Shown: positions 1 through 11,217 of the stretch, piece after piece
Position numbering within the stretch: the first letter of the stretch is position 1
Layout of the letters: the number at the start of each line of letters is the position of its first letter
DNA from: Lingula anatina
Taxonomy: Eukaryota; Brachiopoda; Lingulata; Lingulida; Lingulidae
NCBI RefSeq assembly: GCF_001039355.2
Contig: NW_019775658.1
Location: forward strand, 855,807 to 919,806
Length of the DNA: 64,000 nt
Reading direction: 5' to 3'
Position numbers and translations under genes: made by a program
The notes under the pieces: model-generated
The model's database searches: none
Told to the model about the DNA's origin: nothing
The model's input: only the letters and a program-made list of their open reading frames with translations

Positions 1-180
1 AAAAAAAAAAAAAAAAAAATCTGATAGTGCAGTGTTTTCAGATATTCTTTATGGGCCAAATTAGATGTTTTATGATTAAAAAAAAAATTCAATTAAAAAG
101 CCAAAGAGATTAGCCATTGTCATATAACATAATAAGGGATGTTATAGGGAGAGCAGAGGAAAAAATCTCATCACTTTTCA

Positions 181-309
<129 letters not shown>

Positions 310-468
310 TTAAAACAGATAGACAATTACACTACAGTGTTTAATTCATAAAATGCCTACTGTTTTCTTTTTAAGTGGATTATCAAACTAGACAACTTTC
401 AGAGGAAGGTGTTTTCAATAGAAAAGTACAAGACAGTCAGCAACGCAATCTGACTGCTCATTGTGTCA

Positions 469-828
<360 letters not shown>

Positions 829-957
829 TCATAATCTATCTGATTGATACACATAAAGATACATACAGAAAACCAACCATGCACAGAACACGATAGTACA
901 ACTATAAATAGTTTAAAATCACTTCACTTTCATGATTCTACCTAACTTGCTACTCAC

Positions 958-1134
958 TTTTCATCCCCTTTGATAGCAACATCTCTAGGATGCCCAAATG
1001 ACCCTCACTGGCTGCTATCATTAGTCCAGTGCGTCCATGGCGATCACTGGTCTCTATGGAAACCCCAGCTGCCAGCAGCATATCCACTGTCTCCCAGCAA
1101 CCAGCTTTGACAGCACAGAGCAGGGGAGGCAGGC
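958..1134 (-). CDS. TANC: TANC ankyrin exon, duplicate copy (piece X)
   Basis: Copy of 24602-24778 encoding LPPLLCAVKAGCWETVDMLL and RHGRTGLMIAASEGHLG. The donor here is GTGAGT and not GTAAGT; both are good. Confidence 0.92.
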
Positions 1135-1457
1135 CTGGACAGAGAAGAGAAAGACAGCAAATTAGGAAAATTTCACAATTTTCTTCTTTGATCCTAGGGC
1201 GAGATTGTGGTGGTAGTATAAACTACGTAGCACACCTCATTCTTGTAACTGATGACATTCTAATGTTCCAACAAAACAGGAGTAGGGAAGGGAGGAGCTT
1301 CCATTTTTGTCAACTTAAGAATATCACAGTTATCTGAAACTGCATATAAACAGGGGAGACATCACAAGGGGTCATATCACAATTACACAAAAGTAAACCT
1401 TTTGTATATCTTAAAGACCAATAAATTATTTTTGCTATATGTTTTTTATTCAATTAC

Positions 1458-1632
1458 CTTTGGCATTGACAGATTTGGGGTCTGCCCCTCTCCTGAGCAA
1501 TAAGCCAATGATCTCCCTGTTTCCATTCAGACAAGCAGACGTCAGTGGGGTCTCGCCTTGGAGGGTGTCAGGATTGTTAATATTCAGACCATCGTGTCCC
1601 AGCTCATGCATGTCCAAGAGGAACTCTACCAG
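1458..1632 (-). CDS. TANC: TANC ankyrin exon, duplicate copy (piece X)
   Basis: Copy of 25101-25275 encoding LVEFLLDMHELGHDGLNINN and GETPLTSACLNGNRE. No coding difference seen. Confidence 0.92.
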
Positions 1633-2045
1633 CTGAAATGGAAAATGATATCCTTTTCTATTGACAGCAGTGATGATTTTTTTTTCATTAAAACTTCATC
1701 TCCAAATACAACAGAAATATGTGAAATTTTACACCTCGTACAAAAACATTTACCTTTAGTTTTATGAGAGTGAGAATTACTTCATTACTAAAGACATAGC
1801 TTATGTTAAATTTGTCTCCTTTGCATAGGCTTAAGAATTAATTAAATATCAATTAAAATGGATTACAATAAAGGAATTGTAAACAAATTTTGAAGCAAAA
1901 GGCGCCAAGCAGGGCCACATATTGCCTTATTAGCTCCCATGCACAGATTCACTATCAAAAACTTCTCAAAAATATTTTGTATTTTGAAAGTTATCATATA
2001 CCACAATTCAGAAAATGACTGAGCGATAAGAACATCAGAACTTAC

Positions 2046-2219
2046 ACTCCGATGCCCTTTGGAGGTTGCTGCCACCAGTGACTGCAGTAGGGCCTCAGTC
2101 AGGGTCACCTGACCTTCTTTTGTCCAATCACATTGCAGCAGCATGCTGACTGCATCCAGCTGGCAATTTATAGCAGCGTGGACAAGTGGACACTGGCCTG
2201 CATTGTCCGTATGAGTGAC
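2046..2219 (-). CDS. TANC: TANC ankyrin exon, duplicate copy (piece X)
   Basis: Copy of 25689-25862 with one residue change (WTKEGQVTL here, WTKEGHVTL in Z). Frame and splice sites are intact. Confidence 0.92.
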
Positions 2220-2510
2220 CTGGGGACAGAGGCAAATTACAACTTTACTGACAGGCAATGTGCATTATTTTCCAGAGATCATACCTTTTTCAATGCAATC
2301 AATCCCAGTAAGTTTAAAAAACATTTGATGAAAAACATGATTCTTAATACTCAGTTAATCTATTTTGCCATTTAAAAGACAAAATGCTGGTTTTTTTTTA
2401 TCAAATTGTCAAAAATTCAGTATCATTCTAAGAAACTTGATATCCCACAAAATTTACTATTGGGCATCTGTAACATGTATCATTCTCACCATAAACCTAT
2501 TCACACTCAC

Positions 2511-2747
2511 TTTGGCTCGTTTCGCAAAAAGCATGCGTATGACCTCTGAGTGACCCTTGGCAGCTGCATGACACAGGGGGGTCATCCCATCATCTCCTGG
2601 GACATCAACCTTGGCATGAAACTCTAGTAGAAGAGAGACCATGTCTACAAACCCCTCTCTGGCAGCCACGCACAGGATGGGTGCATTGCTGAAGAATTCC
2701 GTTTTGGCATTGGGAGATGCTCCAGACAGCAGGATCAGGCGACTGAC
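2511..2747 (-). CDS. TANC: TANC first ankyrin exon, duplicate copy (piece X)
   Basis: Copy of 26154-26390 encoding VSRLILLSGASPNAKTEFFS and DDGMTPLCHAAAKGHSEVIR. Frame and splice sites are intact. Confidence 0.92.
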
Positions 2748-3089
2748 CTAAAGGCAATGATAAAAGTGAACATTTTAAAAAAAATTCTGAAAATGCAAGT
2801 GCCGAGGGAGTGCAGCTCTATATAGGAGGGGGGAGGGGTCCTGGGGCTTAAATACAACACCCAAATATCCAGATAAATCCAGATGAATTTAATCCTTATA
2901 AAAGCAGAATAAAAGCAAAGGAGCAAAACTTGTAAAAATGTATTGCCTTTTATTATTTTTTGTGTAAATGTATCATAAATTATAAAAATCAACTAAACCA
3001 AAAAGTTTGACACCCCACTTCCTGGAGCACTAAATATATTCTATTGCTGAAATAATGCATAAAAGATCTTCCAGTTATCCAAGCCGTAC

Positions 3090-3321
3090 CTTTACATTTG
3101 GCGAGAACACATTCCGTTGGTTGGACAAAGCGGCGCTGAGATTCTCCGAACTCTGGCACATCCAGTAGGCCTGCATGTCCCGGGAGGAGTATCCCAGCTG
3201 CTTGCTAATGGTCTTGTAGATGTGAGCCTTGAGAATGTGGTGGCCAAGTTCTACCGTTTTCTCAGCTCCCAGGGGGGCATTGACACGAGACAGGCGGAAC
3301 GCCAAGAGGGCATGACCTTGC
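3090..3321 (-). CDS. TANC: TANC pre-ankyrin helical exon, duplicate copy (piece X)
   Basis: Copy of 26775-27006 encoding QGHALLAFRLSRVNAPLGAE and ELGHHILKAHIYK. Frame and splice sites are intact. Confidence 0.92.
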
Positions 3322-4502
3322 CTGAAAGGGGAAAGGTAGATGTATATTTAGTCATGAAAATGTACATGTTTCATGTGCTTAGTGTATAAATCTGCTCGTG
3401 TGATTTTGTTTGAAATGTGGATGTATCTTAGGTCTGCAGGCATGCGCTCAGGCATGCATGCGTACACATAATTATGAATACAGATGGACAGACAAATAAA
3501 CAGATTAATGAAAATATAGATATCAATTTATGTTTTTGAGTTAGCCAATTTGTTTCAAAATGCACGACACAACTGACTTGATTAAATACATAGCAAAACA
3601 CTTAAAAATATGAACATTCATGAAAGCCATTCCTGTTAAATGTGACTACAACAAATAAATACATACATGACAGTAATGACAACATTCATAGTTTAAGTCA
3701 CTAAGTATATAAAAACAAAGTAAACTTTCCAGTTAGTTGATAACCTTGGCTCATCCTAACAACTTTCCATTGCTCTTTCAAAGTCTTATAAACTTATGAC
3801 TTTGGTTTTTATAAACCATATCAGCTTTATACTGTTTCTTTTACTGTTTAAAGATTATCTAAAAACTACAGGAAGCAAAACGAGCCAAGCTATATAATGG
3901 TGCCATGGTTTGTGTTACAATATTCAAAGTGAAGAGACTGGGTAACATACACATAACATCAGTACAAAACATTATCATTCCTTGAAGAACAAGTGCACTT
4001 AAATGCATCATGCATATCACGTTCCGAAACACCTTACCACATGAAAAACTGTGCTTCTACAGGCTATATATTAGTGCTGTTAGTGAAACATAAGATTTAT
4101 TGAAAGGAGGGTGGAGAAACAAGTACTAGTAACATTCCAAAAACATCAGATCCAAAAACATCTGTCTTCTTCTATATCATTCTTGTAAACAAGGTTCAGT
4201 CCCGCATTCCACTTCAACTTGCATAAGAATGCATAAGAACGATGACATGCAAACCAACAAATTACTCCAGTAAATAAATTTTGTCTCCACTTGACCTCAC
4301 CTATAGTCATACTCATTATTCCTGTGTAGTTTTAATAAATGGATAATCACATGAGTTATTATTTTTAAAAATAAAAACATTAGAAAACTATAGAATTTTG
4401 GGTCTAATAGACATGCAATGATTACTACATATTCTTTAAATTATGCATACTGTTTGATGTATAAAAATTATCATGAATATAACTCATAAATCTTGGACTC
4501 AC
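3322..4502 (-). other. TANC intron, duplicate copy
   Basis: An AT-rich intron between the NTPase and pre-ankyrin exons, equivalent to 27007-28199 in piece Z. No exon or repeat of note. Confidence 0.8.
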
Positions 4503-5709
4503 CTCAAGTCACAGAGATATTTGGTACTTTCTGCCTCTTCCCGGCGAATCAGCCACTCCCTGAAGGCAGGGTGGAAGAACATGAATGAACTGTCCCGTCG
4601 TTTTAACAAAAAGTTTGACACAACTTCCATGCGCTGCTGAAAATCATCCCACGGAACATAGCGCTGGACGTATGCTGAATTAACAGTCTCGTATATTTCC
4701 TTTGTTGTGAGGGGATACAAAGAGGCCAGACACACGTTCAAGATTGGGCAGACCTTTTCAAATGAGCGTAAACTTGGGAATTTGAGATTGAAATGAAGCA
4801 GGAACACTTCTGCCATGTTCTGTGGTAGGATCTTATAATTTGAGCTCTTGAGAACTATTCTGCCCTGTTCAATAAGATCCAGCGTTAACTTACAGTACAA
4901 GAAGCAGCCTCGACTCAAAGCACTTAGATGTGAACTGAACTTCATTTGGGTAGTGCTTTCAAGCTTGCCATTGAGTGCAACATTGTTTTTGACATCCAGT
5001 GTCGTATTAATGCGGTAGTTTATGTAATCCTGTAAATCCCTATTGATATGCTCATTGGATGCAATCTTATCCAAACTGATTTTGTGTAAGGGCATCATCT
5101 TGGTCAAGTCCTGCAGCGAAGTCCGCACTGTGCAGATGACTTTCAGCCAAGATGGAAACTTGTTGATGTGCTTGGTCAGAAAAGAGGCTATGGTGTCCCC
5201 ATAGTCTGGCTTGTGGAACTCTGCCTCGTTGAGCGAGTCTATAAGAATGATACAATTTTCCACTGTGATCTTCCCGTCTTGGTGCAGTTTGTGCAGAGGT
5301 TCCAGTACTCCCTTTACAAAAGATCTTGCAGGGTCCTGAATACACTCCCTCATGCTCAGTATGTTCTGTAAGTGCGGCTCCTGGATGAGTAGATCCCTGT
5401 AAGCAGAGAGCTGAGGCGCTTGCGACAAATACGCTGCTGTGCTATGCACATACTCTGGCACCATACATGTTATGTTATTGTCTGCCTGACAGAAATGGAA
5501 CGCGACCACATCCGAGGCTATTGTCCGTAGGGCGTCGTAAGTGAAACTGAGGCTCAGCGTTGAAGCAGCGAGATAGCTGCTCTGTGAGCTACTGAGTCCG
5601 TTAGAGCTTAGAGTCCCACTGGGACTGTTATTTACACTGCCACTTAAACTACTGTTGCCGCTCCCACCTAACTGACGGCTCTTGGAGGCTCCTGTCACTT
5701 GGCACAAAT
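4503..5709 (-). CDS. TANC: TANC NTPase large exon, duplicate copy (piece X)
   Basis: Full-length copy of 28200-29406, 1207 bases in both with no indel. It carries ILIDSLNEAEFHKPD, CTVRTSL and FHPAFREWLIRREE. Its upper 1073 bases are repeated again at 30133-31205. Confidence 0.93.
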
Positions 5710-5843
5710 CTAGAAATTAACACGATTGGATAAAATTAATGTGAATTGATAATGTATGAAGCCAGATGTATAAAAATGCCACTTTTTTTCTCTTACTTAC
5801 TTAGATCTAGCCATTCAGTTATTCTATTAGATCTAAATTTTAC

Positions 5844-5979
5844 CTTTGTTTTCTAGGAAGCCACATTTTCCTTCTCCAAAGCAGCTCTGGTCCACCAGCT
5901 GTTCTACTATGGAGGTCTTTCCACACCCCACGCCCCCTGTGACCACTATACCATGGTGGCTGGCCTCCCCATATAGCTC
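5844..5979 (-). CDS. TANC: TANC P-loop exon, duplicate copy (piece X)
   Basis: Copy of the Walker A exon (GGVGCGKT) with SHHGIVV. It matches the W copy and differs from Z (SHRGIVV). Confidence 0.92.
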
Positions 5980-6393
5980 CTGGGGGGTAGAAAATCAGGG
6001 TTATTATTTACAATTCTCAAACACCTTACTCATTCCAAATTTCCCATTCTTTGAAGTGATGACTTTAAGGTAGGCACTAAAGTAACTTCTGAGTCACACA
6101 AACTATTTCATACAGATTTCAGTCAAATCATAATTAAGTATATTTATCAAATCATGGTTTTGAAATGTTATCACTAAATGTGTTCAAATTCTGTGAGAAA
6201 TATGGTTTTGGACAGGGAATGAGAACGCCCAAGAAATCCTGGGCTTTCAATGTCATAATGGAAAATGCAATGAAGGCACTTATTAATTATAGTAGAGTAC
6301 CAGTAGTAAAAGATAATTAAAACAACTCATTACACTTTACACTCAGATTTATATCACCTATATTATGAAGACAGAATATGTAGTAGAACCCCC

Positions 6394-6394
6394 N
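6394..6394. other. Single-N contig join
   Basis: One N separates TANC intron sequence (left) from the 3' flank of a fibrinogen-domain gene (right). The right-hand side begins exactly inside a sequence repeated at 11047, so the contig probably ended at a near-identical tandem repeat. Linkage across this base should not be trusted. Confidence 0.9.
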
Positions 6395-7176
6395 GCCTTT
6401 GTTAGGCAGGCACTCTCCGTTTGGCATGAATCATTTCTCAACCTCCTACATAAAATCGTGTCGAAATGTTTGGCATTCATGTCATCATTGCAAGGTCAGG
6501 TACTTCAAAAATTTTAAAATACATAGTTAGTGGACGTTGGCATTTACTCTCTCTCTCTCTCTTTATCCAGTTGCCTTGATTTTCATTGTTCCTTGTTTCA
6601 GCAAGCAACCAGTATCACAATTAACACCCGTAATCCCGGCATATTTGAAGCATCGAGCTGGGAAGGTGGTACATGTCGGATCATCAGGGTACCATGCAGT
6701 AAGGACGGCGTCTGCACAGTGGTAAAACCACCATCCACCTTGGTACAAAATTGCACAGTTTTGTCCACTGCGGTCATTGTCTCTGTCGTGTGTGGTAAAC
6801 TGATGGTCGTAATGATTTATCATACTATCTTCAGATACGTTGCCAACGAAGCTAGTATCGTTTAGATATAATGTGTAGTTGTCACTTTCAGGGGACAAAT
6901 AAAAGTTATCGTACTCAACCCAGTAGGAGTTGTTGTCATAGGAATCGAGTTCAAATCTTAGTTTGTACTTTTTATTGTAGGTCATAAGGTGGACAATCTC
7001 ATTTCCAAGCCAGTGGTCACCAGAAATGTCTCCAAATCCATCTCGGTACTCTGCCCACGTGCGGTGAAATGACAGCTCAGGTCCAGTACGTCTGTGGATT
7101 ACAGTCCAGCCATCTTCACACCACATGAAGCGAAATCTACCAGTGCTGGAATCAGGGCATCTGATTGCTGTCACAC
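6395..7176 (-). repeat. Fibrinogen exon and 3' flank, near-identical to 11047-11819
   Basis: The last exon plus about 165 bases of 3' flank, including a CT dinucleotide run, are duplicated. From 6562 to about 6906 the two copies are identical over some 345 bases. A cluster of changes follows (about 6907-6990), then high identity resumes to the splice acceptor, where similarity falls sharply. This points to recent gene conversion or selection on the exon. Confidence 0.85.
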
Positions 7177-9591
7177 CTTGAAAATAAGATATCAAACAAA
7201 AGTCTTTACATTTACTTGTATAATATGTCTTAGAAGTTTGTTCGAGTAACTCCTCTGAATTGCAGATGATAAACCTGCCAAGTCCTTGATTTTCAAACTT
7301 CCATATTATGTGCATCCATTTTGATATTGTAATATCCAGCACAGGTTTGGTAAAAAAAATTACCAATGTAATCACTAAAGCTCATTCATCTATCCGGATA
7401 CCACGCTCACATAAATTGTCACGCGGTAAAGACATACGTATAAATACGTAACGTCTAACATTTGTAATTGCGGTTAACTTTAATCAAATGCCGCTGAATT
7501 TCAGGCGCAACAAGAACGGATGAACAGGAATTCGAAAACGTACTATAATGTATAAATTAGCGAATAAGCATATTTTGGATAGATGATTCACTTTAATAAT
7601 AAATTAAACGATTTATAAATAGATTATAAATAATTAATCAAACACATGTATATTATACATGTGTATACAAATATTCACTATCATGTAGGATATATTGATG
7701 GTTTTGTATTATTATTATTATTATTATTATTATTAAAATCTTGCAATACATAAGAATAACCATGAACGAATATTTTACTGTGACATATATGTCAGTAACA
7801 GCACTTTTAGACAACTAATATTTTGTCTCTACTTCATACCATATTTATATTGTATTCGTGTAGACCGTGCATAAATACACTTACCTTTCGGAAAACCTGA
7901 GCTTTCACTGCAGTCTTCAAATACCTATAATAGCCAAAGTAAGAAGGAAATATCACAATTACCACACTTATCAAAATTAAATAGACGTCCGAAAAATAGA
8001 AATTAAGAATTAGATAGAAATTAAAGTGCTAACTATTCGCAAATGCTTCGTATTATACGTCTGGGTATCCAGCGTGTACATGTAGTTATGTATTATAACC
8101 ATATGTGAAATGTTTTTATTCCGGTTCAAATGATCAAAACAAAAGCATAAAATACCTTGGCATAATACTTCAATCCTGTGTCAGAAATTGAGCTGTTTGC
8201 AAACCCATTCGTTTCTCCTCTGTAAGCAGTACATTCGATAAATCTGGTAGTCGTAGTTCTGACGTGAAAGTATTGGCAGTATTCATAAAGGAGACAGAGT
8301 AACGCACATCTCCCGTTGCTTTCTACAGTGAACTGCTGGATTCCATATGTTATGGACACAAAATGCGTTAAACTTTCTTGCAACACCAATTGTCTGCTTA
8401 CATTTGCGAAGCTACCTGTAAAAGAAATTATGTTTACAGTTTTTCACGACTTACATGTACTTGCCTTTATCAACACTTGGATCAGTTAACCATCTGAAAC
8501 AAAACATAATTTTCAGCCAACATCAAGGAACTTCTTTCAAACAGTAAAAAAGAAAATAATTACATAAAGCAGCAGAAAAGAGGAATGTCTTCCAATTTTC
8601 CATTTGCGTAGTAGAAATATGTCTTCCAAGTCAAAACCCCGGGCCTCAAATCAAATCTACTGATGTTAAACGATGGTGACAAGCTTTCTCTAATCTACAG
8701 GACGAAGGTAGAAAAATGAAATGCAGTTGACGCACATCAAAGTGAAAGTTTGCATGCAGTATCCCAATTCGATATCATATTTTTGGACGTCTAGCCTACG
8801 CATTACAAATAAAATTAACATTAGATTTAAATTTCAAAGCTTAGTAAACTAGTGAACAACATTCTTTGTTTACAGACGGAAAGGTCTCACTTCCATAACT
8901 CGAGAATTGCGTGTATTCAGTGTCAACTGTGTGTAGATTGATTTCATAAAAAGACCTTGCACATACAACAGTATTACATCAATATTTTTTTAATTGATTG
9001 CTTTAGATGTTCCACGTAATTGCTTCCCTATAGGATCTGTACCTCGAATGATAAGTAATTATAAATGACATTATCCAGTCGCCTTTATTGCCAAGATGGC
9101 TTACTTAGGAAACACAATAAGGAAACACAGGACACTTTAACTATGCGCTATCCATAAAAAAAGTTAATTAACCATTTCTCTGGTAACTGACGTACATCCA
9201 CCAACCCTCTCGCTCACATGCTGGAGGAAAATCTCAGGCACGTACAGGCGTTGACATACAACTGACACGCACAGTCTACCACTACAGAGACACACACTGT
9301 ATACTAACGATGCCTTTGAATAGTACATTTTTACGTTTATTTATATATACACATGTTACAAACAGACAATTGATTCCGAAACAATATGTATTGCTGTCTT
9401 GGCGGTTCTTTGTCAATTATATATATATTTATATATATATTCACGTCAGTCATATTCACGTTTGCAAAGTTGTTTTTTAAATAAAACATCAAAAGTCTTT
9501 TTCAAGACAACGTGAAATTATCGGTTTCAAATAGAAAGAAATATTTACGTAAAACGACAGAGAAAAACATCTTTGAAAATCCCATACTCAT
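6563..9591 (-). CDS. Secreted PAN/Apple plus fibrinogen C-terminal domain protein 1
   Basis: Four exons, 9591-9549, 8415-8156, 7924-7885 and 7176-6563, join in phase to 957 bases (318 residues). Exon 1 is a short signal peptide (MSMGFSKMFFSVVL). Exon 2 encodes a PAN/Apple-like module with C51-x3-C55-x5-C61 and C76 (GRCALLCLLYEYCQYFHVR). Exon 3 gives the hinge VFEDCSESSGFPKG. Exon 4 is a complete fibrinogen C-terminal domain: GWTVIHRRTGPELSFHRTW, EYRDGFGD, HWLGNEIVHLMTY, the calcium loop HDRDNDRSGQNCA and GGWWFYHC. Four extra cysteines lie near the C-terminus, which is KIKATG. Related fibrinogen proteins are innate immune lectins binding acetylated sugars; that role is inferred here. N-glycosylation sites NNS, NYT, NDT and NVS are visible. 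Confidence 0.88.
7708..7734. repeat. ATT microsatellite
   Basis: About nine ATT units in intron 3 of lectin gene 1. Confidence 0.95.
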
Positions 9592-11217
9592 TTTCAACTA
9601 AAGTTTTCAATCCCATAAACCTTGTAAAATGGAGAATTTGAAATGACGCTACATATTGCACTGAAATACTTGACAACAACAGAAAAGGATATACAATAGA
9701 CACGATTCGTATCTGGAAACAAATACCCGTCTGTCTTCGGGGTGGAAGTTTTCCAATTGTCCTATTCAACATAAATCCATGACGGCTACAAAATACTCGC
9801 AAACATCGTTTACTTATGTTGCATAAACTAAAGCCCTTACAAAGAGATGGGTATGTCAATATTTTTTCCTTTCGGAAGGAAACCTTTATTTCACTCACCT
9901 TAAATAGTGTTCTTTTGCTTATGAATAAATCATGGTGTGGCCTGCCTTATGATCGATTAAGTAACTATGTTATTGTATACGAAGGCTATCATTAATATCT
10001 ATATTGGTTGCCTCAAGTGTTTCTTCCGAAAACCTTTTATAAATTGTAATTAAGCGTTCATAAAAGGTTTTCTTAATGTTTCTGGAAGCGTTACTTGCAA
10101 TATACAAACCAGTGCATAGCTTCTCACTCTAATGTCTACAAACTATCATATATATGGTGAAAAAATTCCTTTCTAACCATCAACCCTGGCGTGTTATATA
10201 TTGTGGAAAAGAAATGATGGAGACAAAGAAGGCATCAAACTGTCGTATTATAACAAAGCAGTTATACCCAAATCTCGCTTGCAATGAGTGGAGAACCACC
10301 AAAACAACGCTATCGGCATTACATGACGTCATACGGGTTTAGAAAAGGTGACAGATTCTTTTTTTTAGCGTAAACGTTTAACTCAGTGCGTCGGGAATGT
10401 CGTCTTTATAAGCAATGCAAAAGCAAAATGCAAAACAATAAACTGTAATCCGACAGAATTAAAGAGAAAACAACCAGGAAAATATCATGGTGTGACCCGT
10501 CTCGCCTGCCCTATGATCAATTAAGCAACTAAACACGTGTACGCGAATACATATATCATAATAAACGAAGGCCATCATCGATATCTTCATTGGTTACTTT
10601 TAGTGTATCCTTTCAAAACCATTTATTCAAAATCAAAATTTAATGTAGATATTTTTTAAAGCTGAGATTAAGTATTTCTGTTAGTATCCCTCGGCATTTT
10701 GATAGAAATGAGCTTAAATACTGCTTCGCTTGTGAATAAATTAATCTCGAATAACTGGATGAAAGACGGTTTAATATATGCAAAACCCGTCTACAAAAAA
10801 CAGCGAATGACTCTTATCATAGACTATACTGTCTTCTAGAGCGACAAACTTTCAAATATTCTCTACGAGTGTCAGAGACTTAACTCGTGGCTCCTACCGG
10901 TAGAATCAGCTTCGTGCCTGCATACATGACAGCTTTTATTGCCAAAAAACAATAATTTAGCATAAACGCAATTAACCTTAACTACATAGCAGTCATTGCG
11001 GAATATATAAGTAGGCACCAAAACAATACATGTGCCAAGCACCCTTGCCTTTGTTAGGCAGGCACTCTCTGTTTGGCATGAATCATTTCTCAAGCGCCTA
11101 CATAAAATCGTGTCGAAATGTTTGGCATGCATGTCATCATTGCAAGGTCAGGTATTTAAAAAAAATTTAAAATACATAGTTAGTGGACGTTGGCATTTAC
11201 TCTCTCTCTCTCTCTCT
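9592..11217. other. Intergenic region between the two fibrinogen-domain genes
   Basis: It contains the putative promoter of gene 1 and the 3' flank of gene 2. Sequence at 9900-10100 resembles the region upstream of gene 2 (13530-13720). A further diverged copy lies at 10480-10700, sharing the words CCTATGATCAATTAAG, ACGAAGGCCATCAT and ATCGATATCTTCATTGGTTA. No coding exon was found beside the third copy. Confidence 0.6.

Noticed and set aside
5067-5371. Frames on both strands inside the TANC NTPase exon
   Set aside because: They are shadows of the main frame, repeated in all three copies of the exon.
6530-6865. Plus-strand frame overlapping lectin gene 1 (also at 11032-11520)
   Set aside because: It is antisense to the conserved fibrinogen domain and exists twice only because that exon is duplicated.
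10872-11132. Cysteine-containing minus-strand frame of 86 codons
   Set aside because: It lies in the 3' flank of lectin gene 2 without a start context or signal peptide; the cysteines show no pattern.
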